From JAHEAO01 sp037968535 (GTDB lineage: Bacteria; Pseudomonadota; Alphaproteobacteria; Rhodobacterales; Rhodobacteraceae), in assembly GCA_037968535.1 (NCBI GenBank), contig JBBKVT010000030.1:1-5350 (forward strand): a stretch of 5,350 nucleotides of DNA, given 5' to 3'. The notes under the pieces were generated by a model. That model made no database searches, had not been told where the DNA came from, and saw only the letters and a list, made by a program, of their open reading frames with translations. Numbering within the stretch: the first letter of the stretch is position 1; each line of letters opens with the position of its first letter. The position numbers and the translations under genes were made by a program. This document shows positions 1-5,350 of this stretch, in pieces.

Positions 1-537
1 CTTCAGGGCGTGAAGATCAACGACAAGCACATCGAGGTCATCGTGCGTCAGATGTTGCAGAAGTGGGAAATCCAGGACTCTGGCACCACTACGCTGCTGA
101 AGGGCGAACATGTGGACAAGGCCGAATTCGACGCTGCCAACGAAAAGGCAGTCGCGAAAGGCGGTCGTCCGGCAACCGGCGAGCCGATCCTACTGGGGAT
201 CACAAAGGCAAGCTTGCAAACCCGGTCGTTCATCTCTGCCGCTTCGTTCCAGGAAACCACGCGCGTGCTGACCGAGGCATCGGTTCAGGGCAAGCGGGAC
301 AAACTGGTCGGTCTGAAAGAGAACGTGATTGTCGGTCGTCTGATCCCGGCGGGTACCGGTGGTGCTGCAATGAACGTGCGCCGCATCGCGACAGAGCGTG
401 ACAACAAGGTCATCGAGGCCGCCCGCGCCGAAGCCGAAGCCGCAGCGGCTCTCGCCGCCCCGGTCGAAGAAGAGGCCGCGCCAGTCGGTGAATTTGACAA
501 CGTCTTCGCCGACACGCAGGAAAGTCGCGACGAATAA
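1..537 (+). CDS. rpoC: DNA-directed RNA polymerase subunit beta' (3' end, partial)
   Basis: C-terminal 178 residues of RpoC, the largest catalytic-core subunit of RNA polymerase. The reading frame is open from base 1 and enters from upstream; the stop is TAA at 535-537. Recognisable conserved blocks are GVKINDKHIEVIVRQML (fragment residues 3-19), LLGITKASL (64-72), FISAASFQETTRVLTEA (77-93) and GLKENVIVGRLIPAGTG (104-120). These match the end of bacterial beta', where the chain approaches the omega subunit. After the last block comes a non-conserved tail rich in Ala and Glu (about 139-161), ending in acidic residues. A GTG at 10 is an internal Val codon, not a start. rpoB would be expected immediately upstream, outside the window. 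An intrinsic terminator follows 22 bases after the stop. Identity is secure; only the 5' part is missing. Confidence 0.97.
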   Translation, partial: LQGVKINDKHIEVIVRQMLQKWEIQDSGTTTLLKGEHVDKAEFDAANEKAVAKGGRPATGEPILLGITKASLQTRSFISAASFQETTRVLTEASVQGKRDKLVGLKENVIVGRLIPAGTGGAAMNVRRIATERDNKVIEAARAEAEAAAALAAPVEEEAAPVGEFDNVFADTQESRDE

Positions 538-559
538 AGCTGTCCGCAAGGATGTTCGG

Positions 560-592
560 AACGGCCCCGCCAACAGACTGGCGGGGCCGTTT
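560..592 (+). terminator. Rho-independent terminator after rpoC
   Basis: A perfect inverted repeat: CGGCCCCGCC (562-571), loop AACAGACT (572-579), GGCGGGGCCG (580-589). A/T pairs extend it at 560-561/590-591, giving a 12-bp GC-rich stem. It runs into TTTCATTT, a short and interrupted T tract. It lies 22 bases past the rpoC stop and should end the rpoBC transcript, uncoupling it from the downstream glycosyltransferase. Confidence 0.88.
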
Positions 593-693
593 CATTTCGG
601 CTATCCGGGATTGTGCGCACCGCGCCGACAAAGCCCTATGGCCATCGCTTCAAAGCGGATTTGACACACGGATTGGGCCAGGGGTGAAAGCCG

Positions 694-1638
694 ATGTCGC
701 AAAACCTGATCATCGAGAACGCGACTTTGCTGCCGCTCCGCCACTTGCGCTTCGGGCTGACCAGCGCAGGCATCTACGGGCCGGACGGGGCGCGGCTTGA
801 TGTCTGGCCGCTTCTGATTGCCGCCGACAACAGAGTTCCGATCGCGCCGGGCCGATTGCGTGAGGCAGCCGAGGAAACCGCGGACACGGGCTTTATCTAC
901 GGCGGTCTGATGAACCCGCGCATCGGGCATTTCATCACCGAGACGATCCCGAATTTCGTCGCAATGGCCGAAGCATGCCGGGCGTTTCCCGACCACACGC
1001 TGCTTTTCCATTGCTGGCCCGAAATGGGCGAAGATCAGATGCAGCAAAGGTCGTTCATCCCGAATTTCCTTGACCTGTTCGGCCTTGGCAATCGCAAATT
1101 CAAACTGATCATGCGGCCGGTGCAAGTGGCCCATATGGTGCTGCCGGAATCTCCGTTCCTCGGCAAGTTCACGTACAAGCCTTGGCTCCCCCAACGGATC
1201 GACAGCCATTTGCCAGCCCTGACCGTCAGTGCCGGCAAAAAGATCTATCTCAGTCGCACGCAGTTGCGGGCCAGCAAGGGCATCCGGCTGACCGATGAAC
1301 CCCGGATCGAGGCGATCTACTCCGAACGGGGCTATCAACCGGTGCATATGCAAGACCTGCCATTGGTGGACCAGCTCAGTGTCGTGCGTTCCGCCCGGCA
1401 CGTGGCCGGGCCGCAAGGTACTGCGATTCACTGGAGCCTCTATTCCGACCGCGTCGAGTCCGTGATCTCTATGGGCTACAAATCCGGCTTGCAGGCCGGA
1501 ATCTGCAAGGTGCGTCGACAGACTTACTTCAACCCAAGTGGTATCGTTGCCAATCCGCTACAGGGGGGTCGCAAGCGATGGTTCCCGGATCGGGCCGTGC
1601 ACCGGATGATCGACACCGCCGAGGCTTCGATCGGCTGA
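694..1638 (+). CDS. Glycosyltransferase family 61 (DUF563) protein
   Basis: A 314-residue protein with the pattern of GT61/DUF563 glycosyltransferases, which transfer sugars from nucleotide donors during cell-surface polysaccharide or glycoconjugate synthesis. Visible motifs are IGHFITETIP (77-86, the family's GH-[FW] block near the domain start), KKIYLSR (182-188, the K-x-YxSR strand), and a C-terminal block at 201-251. That block contains an E-x(3)-YxxxGY motif, VDQLSVVRSARHV, and GPQG (239-242) in place of the common GxHG loop. There is no signal peptide or membrane helix, so it is probably cytosolic. The ATG at 694 has a GGGG Shine-Dalgarno-like run at 681-684. The gene lies after the rpoC terminator, and I find no convincing promoter in the 156-base gap. 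The 78-base gap to the transporter would allow co-transcription. The family is fairly sure; donor and acceptor cannot be read from sequence. Confidence 0.85.
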   Translation: MSQNLIIENATLLPLRHLRFGLTSAGIYGPDGARLDVWPLLIAADNRVPIAPGRLREAAEETADTGFIYGGLMNPRIGHFITETIPNFVAMAEACRAFPDHTLLFHCWPEMGEDQMQQRSFIPNFLDLFGLGNRKFKLIMRPVQVAHMVLPESPFLGKFTYKPWLPQRIDSHLPALTVSAGKKIYLSRTQLRASKGIRLTDEPRIEAIYSERGYQPVHMQDLPLVDQLSVVRSARHVAGPQGTAIHWSLYSDRVESVISMGYKSGLQAGICKVRRQTYFNPSGIVANPLQGGRKRWFPDRAVHRMIDTAEASIG

Positions 1639-1716
1639 TCTGGTTCGCACGTTTGCGGCTGGAACCGGTACGCGCGGACCGCTAATGGCCGGATGACAGG
1701 CAAGGACAAATCAAAC

Positions 1717-2610
1717 ATGACCCCGAACAGCCGCGGCGCGCTTTTCATGATGCTCAGCATGGCGGCGTTCACGTTCAACGACGCGTGCATGAAGGCCCTT
1801 TCGGATCAAATCCCGCTGTTTCAGGCGATCTTTCTGCGCGGCCTATTCACGAGCCCCATCCTTGCCATCGTCGCCGCAAATCGTGGCATCTTCCGCGTCG
1901 CTCTGACCCGCCGCGACTGGTGCCTTGTCGTGATCAGGTCACTTGCAGAAATTGCCGGCGCATACTTCTTCATCACGGCGCTGTTCAAAATGCCGATCGC
2001 TAATGTAACGGCGATCTTGCAGGCATTGCCGCTGACGGTGACTCTGGTCGGGGCGCTTTTCTTTCGCGAACAGGTCGGCTGGAAGCGTCTACTAGCAATT
2101 CTGATCGGAGTTCTCGGCGTCCTGCTGATCGTCAAGCCTGGAGCAGAGGGGTTCAACATCTACGCGATATTCGCCGTCATCGCCGTGATTGCCGTCACGA
2201 TCCGCGACCTTGCCGCCCGCCGTTTGTCACCGGATGTGCCGTCGCTGACAGTGGCGCTGTCGGCCGCCATCGCCGTCACGTTACTTGGCGCCTTCGGGAT
2301 GCTGACACAGGACTGGACGCCGGTTGGGCGCACCGAAGCCTTGCAGTTGGCCGGCACCGTCTTTTTCGTCATCGGCGGATATATCTTCAGCGTCATGGCA
2401 ATGCGGGTTGGCGAGATCAGCGTCGTGGCACCGTTCCGGTATTTCAGCCTGCTGTGCGCCCTTGTCCTGGGGTTCTTCATCTTCAGCGAATGGCCCGACC
2501 ACCTGACTTTGATCGGCAGCGCTATCGTCGTGGCCACCGGCATTTTCACCTTCTACCGCGAACGCCGTCTGGCACGCGGTTACGGCCCCCTGGGGCTTCG
2601 GATCAGATAG
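1717..2610 (+). CDS. EamA/DMT-superfamily transporter
   Basis: A 297-residue inner-membrane protein with ten predicted helices at about 7-27, 34-54, 69-90, 94-115, 122-140, 148-163, 176-196, 208-228, 236-257 and 263-281. This is the two-repeat EamA architecture of drug/metabolite transporters. The end of repeat one shows the hallmark FREQVGWKRLLAILIGVLGV run (116-135) followed by LLIVKPG. Repeat two ends similarly (APFRYFSLLCALVLGFFIF, 238-256), then a basic cytoplasmic tail (RERR, 281-284). I chose the ATG at 1717 because it has an AAGGA Shine-Dalgarno (1702-1706) ten bases upstream and because family members usually begin close to the first helix. An in-frame ATG at 1693 would add eight polar residues and has a weaker site. 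The family exports or imports varied metabolites, and this one's substrate is unknown. No clear terminator follows; the str promoter begins 34 bases after the stop. Confidence 0.9.
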   Translation: MTPNSRGALFMMLSMAAFTFNDACMKALSDQIPLFQAIFLRGLFTSPILAIVAANRGIFRVALTRRDWCLVVIRSLAEIAGAYFFITALFKMPIANVTAILQALPLTVTLVGALFFREQVGWKRLLAILIGVLGVLLIVKPGAEGFNIYAIFAVIAVIAVTIRDLAARRLSPDVPSLTVALSAAIAVTLLGAFGMLTQDWTPVGRTEALQLAGTVFFVIGGYIFSVMAMRVGEISVVAPFRYFSLLCALVLGFFIFSEWPDHLTLIGSAIVVATGIFTFYRERRLARGYGPLGLRIR

Positions 2611-2644
2611 CCGCCGCGCCGCAGCGAAACTGCCGGAGGTGCTG

Positions 2645-2673
2645 TTGACAACCCCACCGACTCCTCATATACG
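2645..2673 (+). promoter_or_regulatory. Sigma-70-type promoter of the str operon
   Basis: A consensus -35 TTGACA (2645-2650), a 17-bp spacer and a -10 TATACG (2668-2673) lie just after the transporter stop. The next six bases, GCGCGC (2674-2679), form a GC-rich discriminator, typical of ribosomal promoters that respond to ppGpp and DksA. The expected start is A2680. This would drive rpsL-rpsG-fusA with a leader of about 221 nt. Read from the sequence only; the start site is inferred. Confidence 0.65.
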
Positions 2674-2801
2674 GCGCGCACTTGGCCTGTTTAGGGGAAC
2701 CTTTCGTGGTCGGGTACCAAAACCGAAGTGGTCATGATCCGGGCCTGAACGCCCCGATCCTCTGGAATTCCACCGCGTCGTTCCCGCGAACGAGGGGACG
2801 C

Positions 2802-2831
2802 ATGCGGTATTTGCGTTTTGCGGACGCGTAA
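2802..2831 (+). CDS. Possible 9-codon upstream ORF (leader peptide) in the rpsL leader
   Basis: An ATG at 2802 opens a frame reading MRYLRFADA and ends at TAA (2829-2831). A purine-rich GAGGGG (2792-2797) sits at good Shine-Dalgarno spacing before it. The ORF covers the 5' arm and part of the 3' arm of the 2813-2836 hairpin, so ribosomes on it would melt that hairpin. There is no run of a single amino acid as in biosynthetic attenuators. Tiny ORFs arise often by chance, so this stays a candidate. Confidence 0.25.
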   Translation: MRYLRFADA

Positions 2832-2836
2832 AACGT
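2813..2836 (+). other. Stem-loop in the rpsL leader
   Basis: GCGTTTTGCG (2813-2822) pairs with CGTAAAACGT (2827-2836) through ten pairs including two G-U wobbles, closing a GACG tetraloop. No T run follows, so it is not a standard terminator. It overlaps the small upstream ORF and competes with a second possible pairing (GGACGC 2822-2827 with GCGTCC 2847-2852). Confidence 0.45.
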
Positions 2837-2873
2837 CTGATGAGCAGCGTCCATGGCGCTATGAAAATGAAAT

Positions 2874-2885
2874 GTGTTGCAACAC
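2874..2885. repeat. 12-bp perfect palindrome next to the rpsL ribosome binding site
   Basis: GTGTTGCAACAC is its own reverse complement and directly abuts the rpsL Shine-Dalgarno (GGGGA, 2886-2890). It could be a protein-binding site or a short RNA hairpin (GTGT/ACAC, loop TGCA). A 12-bp palindrome is expected about once by chance in a window this long, so only its position makes it notable. Confidence 0.3.
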
Positions 2886-2900
2886 GGGGAAAAAACCGGA

Positions 2901-3272
2901 ATGCCAACGATACAACAGCTGATCCGAAAGCCGCGCCAGCCGAAAGTAAGAAGCTCGAAGTCGATGCACCTGGAAGGCAGCCCGCAAAAGCGTGGCGTCT
3001 GCACTCGGGTTTACACGACCACCCCGAAAAAGCCGAACTCGGCCATGCGGAAGGTTGCCAAAGTGCGCCTGACCAATGGCTTCGAGGTTATCAGCTACAT
3101 TCCCGGCGAAAGCCACAACCTTCAGGAACACTCTGTCGTCCTGATCCGTGGCGGCCGCGTAAAAGACCTTCCGGGTGTCCGCTATCACATCCTGCGCGGT
3201 GTGCTGGATACCCAGGGCGTCAAAGACCGTAAGCAGCGTCGTTCGAAATACGGCGCCAAGCGTCCGAAATAA
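2901..3272 (+). CDS. rpsL: 30S ribosomal protein S12
   Basis: S12, 123 residues, the full family length. It sits at the 30S decoding centre and helps monitor codon-anticodon pairing. The S12 core is intact: RGVCTRVYTTTPKKPNSA (31-48), the LTNGFEV strand (57-63), then GESHNLQEHSVVLIRGGRVK (69-88) running into DLPGVRYH. Lys43 and Lys88, the classic streptomycin-resistance positions, are both wild type, so a streptomycin-sensitive S12 is inferred. Asp89 is the residue methylthiolated by RimO in E. coli. Residue 27 is Ser where E. coli has Cys. The start at 2901 matches the family N terminus MPTIQQL and has GGGGA at 2886-2890. A GTG at 2874 would add nine untypical residues. It is the first gene of the str operon, with rpsG 12 bases downstream. 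Confidence 0.98.
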   Translation: MPTIQQLIRKPRQPKVRSSKSMHLEGSPQKRGVCTRVYTTTPKKPNSAMRKVAKVRLTNGFEVISYIPGESHNLQEHSVVLIRGGRVKDLPGVRYHILRGVLDTQGVKDRKQRRSKYGAKRPK

Positions 3273-3284
3273 GAGGATCAACAG

Positions 3285-3755
3285 ATGTCTCGTCGTCACG
3301 CCGCCGAAAAGCGCGAAGTCCTGCCCGATGCCAAGTTTGGTGACCGGGTTCTGACGAAATTCATGAACAACCTGATGGTTGACGGAAAGAAGTCCGTCGC
3401 CGAACGGATCGTTTACAACGCCTTCGACCGCGTTGAGAGCAAGCTTAAAAAGTCGCCTCTGGAAGTGTTCCACGAGTCACTTGAAAACATCAAACCGTCG
3501 GTCGAGGTTCGCTCGCGCCGCGTTGGTGGCGCTACTTACCAGGTGCCCGTCGAAGTGCGCCCCGAGCGCCGCGAAGCACTGGCGATCCGCTGGCTGATCG
3601 CCGCCGCCGCCAAGCGCAACGAACACACGATGGAAGAGCGGCTTGCAGGCGAGCTTGTCGATGCCGTCAGCGGTCGCGGCACCGCCGTGAAGAAGCGTGA
3701 AGACACCCACAAGATGGCCGATGCCAACAAGGCGTTCAGCCACTACCGCTGGTAA
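3285..3755 (+). CDS. rpsG: 30S ribosomal protein S7
   Basis: S7, 156 residues, is the primary 16S rRNA-binding protein that nucleates assembly of the 30S head and lines the E site. The N-terminal MSRRHAAEKR is followed by the helical block KFMNNLMVDGKKSVAERIVY (25-44). Next come the rRNA-contacting beta-hairpin VEVRSRRVGGATYQVPVEV (73-91), the basic helix RREALAIRWLI (95-105) and the C-terminal helix ending FSHYRW. All are standard for bacterial S7 of this length. The start has GAGG (3273-3276) eight bases upstream, overlapping the region just past the rpsL stop. The gap to rpsL is only 12 bases, so translation of the two genes is probably coupled. In E. coli S7 represses its operon by binding a roughly 100-nt rpsL-rpsG spacer, which is absent here. 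Confidence 0.98.
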   Translation: MSRRHAAEKREVLPDAKFGDRVLTKFMNNLMVDGKKSVAERIVYNAFDRVESKLKKSPLEVFHESLENIKPSVEVRSRRVGGATYQVPVEVRPERREALAIRWLIAAAAKRNEHTMEERLAGELVDAVSGRGTAVKKREDTHKMADANKAFSHYRW

Positions 3756-3756
3756 C

Positions 3757-3773
3757 CGTCGGGTTTCCCGACG
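3757..3773 (+). other. Small hairpin in the rpsG-fusA gap
   Basis: CGTCGGG (3757-3763) and CCCGACG (3767-3773) form a perfect 7-bp stem with a TTT loop, starting just past the rpsG stop. No T tract follows, and the fusA Shine-Dalgarno begins at 3782, so it is not a convincing terminator. It may be an RNA-processing or stability element, or a partial attenuator, that tunes fusA relative to rpsG. Confidence 0.45.
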
Positions 3774-3794
3774 ACTGATTTAGAGGGCCGAGAT

Positions 3795-5350
3795 ATGGCA
3801 CGCGACTATCCCCTGACCCGATACCGCAACTTTGGTATCATGGCGCATATCGATGCGGGCAAGACCACCACGACCGAGCGGATTCTGTACTACACCGGCA
3901 AATCCCACAAGATCGGCGAAGTCCATGACGGCGCCGCCACGATGGACTGGATGGAGCAGGAGCAGGAGCGTGGCATCACGATCACCTCTGCTGCCACGAC
4001 AACGTTCTGGCAGCGTCAGGAAGATCCGACCGCCGAGGGCACCTCTGACACCAAGTTCCGATTCAACATCATCGACACCCCCGGTCACGTCGACTTCACC
4101 ATCGAAGTCGAGCGCTCGCTGGCAGTTCTGGATGGCGCGGTGGCGCTTCTTGACGCCAACGCCGGCGTCGAGCCGCAGACCGAAACCGTCTGGCGTCAGG
4201 CCGACCGCTACAAGGTTCCGCGCATCGTTTTCGTCAACAAGATGGACAAGATCGGCGCAGATTTCTTCAACTGCGTCAAGATGATCAAGGACCGCACTGG
4301 CGGCACGCCTTGCGTCATCGCGCTGCCGATCGGCGCCGAGGACAAGCTGGAAGGCATCATCGACCTGATCAAGATGGAAGAGTGGACCTGGAAGGGCGAA
4401 GATCTGGGCGCGTCCTGGACCCGTCAGGCTATCCGCGACGAGTTGAAGGATCTGGCCGACGAATGGCGCGGAAAGCTGATCGAACTGGTCATCGACCAGG
4501 ACGATGACGCGATGATGGCCTATCTTGAAGGCCAAGAGCCTGACGAGGCGACGCTGCGCAAGCTAATCCGCAAGGGCACTCTGTCGCTGTCGTTCTTCCC
4601 GGTCACTGCTGGTTCCGCATTCAAGAACAAGGGTGTGCAGCCGCTGCTGAACGCCGTGATCGACTACCTGCCCGGTCCGCTGGACGTACCCGCTTATATG
4701 GGCTTCTCGCCGGATGACGAAACGGAAGAACGCAATATCGCGCGTCACGCCGATGACAGCGAACCGTTCTCGGGCCTCGCTTTCAAGATCATGAACGACC
4801 CGTTCATGGGCACACTGACCTTCACCCGGATCTACTCGGGCCAGGTCAAGAAGGGTGACGCGCTTCTGAATGCGACCAAGGGCAAGAAAGAACGCCTTGG
4901 CCGCATGGTCATGATGCATGCCAACAAGCAGGAAGAAATCACTGAAGCGTTCGCCGGTGACATCATCGCGCTTGCCGGCCTGAAAGACACCACCACGGGC
5001 GACACGCTTTGCGATCCGCAGAAACCCGTCGTCCTGGAAACCATGACCTTCCCCGATCCGGTCATCGAGATCGCGGTCGAGCCGAAAACCAAGGCCGACC
5101 AGGAAAAGATGGGCATGGGGCTACAGCGTCTGGCTGCCGAAGATCCATCGTTCCGCGTCGAAACCGATCTGGAATCGGGCCAGACGATCATGAAGGGCAT
5201 GGGCGAACTTCACCTCGACATCCTGATCGACCGTCTGCGTCGTGAATTCAAGGTCGAGGCCAACATCGGTGCGCCGCAAGTGGCCTATCGCGAAACCATC
5301 GGCCACGAGGCCGAGATCGACTACACCCACAAGAAGCAATCGGGTGGGTC
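3795..5350 (+). CDS. fusA: Elongation factor G (5' part, partial)
   Basis: EF-G, the GTPase that drives tRNA-mRNA translocation and, with RRF, ribosome recycling. 518 codons are present and the frame runs off the window; full-length EF-G is about 700 residues. The GTPase motifs are intact: P-loop AHIDAGKTT (17-25), switch I RGITITSAATT (59-69), DTPGHVD (94-100) with the catalytic His98, NKMD (148-151) and GSAF (273-276). Domain II follows (about 300-410), then domain III with GMGELHLDI, and the start of domain IV (VAYRETI, KKQSGG) at the edge. A loop at about 73-89 (DPTAEGTSDTK) makes the G3 motif six residues later than in E. coli. The ATG at 3795 has AGAGGG (3782-3787) seven bases upstream. 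It closely resembles canonical fusA rather than the divergent fusA2 type. tuf would be expected next. Confidence 0.98.
   Translation, partial: MARDYPLTRYRNFGIMAHIDAGKTTTTERILYYTGKSHKIGEVHDGAATMDWMEQEQERGITITSAATTTFWQRQEDPTAEGTSDTKFRFNIIDTPGHVDFTIEVERSLAVLDGAVALLDANAGVEPQTETVWRQADRYKVPRIVFVNKMDKIGADFFNCVKMIKDRTGGTPCVIALPIGAEDKLEGIIDLIKMEEWTWKGEDLGASWTRQAIRDELKDLADEWRGKLIELVIDQDDDAMMAYLEGQEPDEATLRKLIRKGTLSLSFFPVTAGSAFKNKGVQPLLNAVIDYLPGPLDVPAYMGFSPDDETEERNIARHADDSEPFSGLAFKIMNDPFMGTLTFTRIYSGQVKKGDALLNATKGKKERLGRMVMMHANKQEEITEAFAGDIIALAGLKDTTTGDTLCDPQKPVVLETMTFPDPVIEIAVEPKTKADQEKMGMGLQRLAAEDPSFRVETDLESGQTIMKGMGELHLDILIDRLRREFKVEANIGAPQVAYRETIGHEAEIDYTHKKQSGG

Larger units (their letters stand above)
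2680..2900 (+). promoter_or_regulatory. Structured 5' leader of the rpsL operon
   Basis: About 221 nt between the predicted transcription start and the rpsL ATG, with no conventional gene. It contains three local hairpins: 2736-2759 (GATCCGGGC/GCCCCGATC, one C-C mismatch, 6-nt loop), 2778-2793 (TCGTTC/GAACGA, perfect, loop CCGC) and 2813-2836 (10 pairs with two G-U, loop GACG). It also holds a possible 9-codon ORF and a palindrome beside the rpsL Shine-Dalgarno. No hairpin is followed by a T tract, so none looks like an intrinsic attenuator. Leaders of rpsL are known regulatory RNAs in other groups (Rfam has Pseudomonas and Rickettsia rpsL leader families). I cannot assign this one to a known family. 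Confidence 0.45.

Noticed and set aside
611..641. TTGTGC with CTATGG as an alternative promoter for the glycosyltransferase gene
   Set aside because: The spacer is about 19 bp and both boxes are weak, so it cannot be told from chance.
661..689. TTGACA before the glycosyltransferase gene as a promoter -35
   Set aside because: At 17-bp spacing the -10 would be GTGAAA, a poor match that overlaps the ribosome binding site and would leave almost no leader.
601..1431. A 276-codon open frame on the minus strand opposite the glycosyltransferase gene
   Set aside because: It is an antisense shadow in GC-rich DNA. Its translation is low-complexity in pattern, rich in Arg, His and Gln, with no recognisable domain, while the plus strand has clear GT61 motifs.
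1643..1667. GGTTC/GAACC repeat between the glycosyltransferase and transporter genes as a terminator
   Set aside because: The stem is only five pairs with a large loop or bulge, and no T tract follows.
2874..2900. GTG at 2874 as the rpsL start
   Set aside because: It would add nine residues not seen in S12, and it has no Shine-Dalgarno; the family starts at MPTIQQL.
2840..3232. A 130-codon plus-strand frame overlapping the leader and rpsL
   Set aside because: It runs out of frame through rpsL and has no recognisable domain; the overlap with a conserved gene explains it.
2859..3473. A 204-codon minus-strand frame opposite rpsL and rpsG
   Set aside because: The plus strand encodes two essential, highly conserved ribosomal proteins, and the antisense product resembles nothing.
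3780..4535. A 251-codon minus-strand frame opposite fusA
   Set aside because: It is the codon-bias shadow of fusA, whose GTPase motifs are all intact.

Overview
The window reads as an alphaproteobacterium, most likely of the Rhodobacteraceae. I base this on the gene order (rpoC, then rpsL-rpsG-fusA on the same strand), GC-rich DNA, an S12 protein beginning MPTIQQLIRKPRQPK, and an EF-G with a longer loop before its G3 motif than the E. coli protein. The taxon is judged from remembered family sequences, not from a search.

Layout, all genes on the + strand. Positions 1-537 hold the 3' end of rpoC (RNA polymerase beta'), followed by a clear intrinsic terminator (560-592). Positions 694-1638 encode a family-61 (DUF563) glycosyltransferase and 1717-2610 a ten-helix EamA/DMT-type transporter. 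These two accessory genes sit between the polymerase genes and the str operon. A promoter at 2645-2673 (TTGACA, 17-bp spacer, TATACG, GC-rich discriminator) then starts a leader of about 221 nt that contains no conventional gene. It holds several hairpins and a possible 9-codon upstream ORF. The str operon follows: rpsL (2901-3272), rpsG (3285-3755) and the first 518 codons of fusA (3795 to the window end).

How the parts work together: S12 and S7 are 30S proteins, and EF-G is the translocase that works on the ribosome, so they are made from one message. The strong promoter with a GC-rich discriminator fits growth-rate or stringent control. The rpoC terminator and the str promoter separate the two accessory genes from the housekeeping units on either side. 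The glycosyltransferase and the transporter have no visible functional link to each other or to translation.

Most of the window is ordinary housekeeping sequence, and I see no clear new biological system. The part most worth a second look is the str leader (about 2680-2900). The 12-nt rpsL-rpsG gap leaves no room for an E. coli-type S7 repressor site, so any ribosomal-protein feedback would have to act elsewhere, possibly in this leader.
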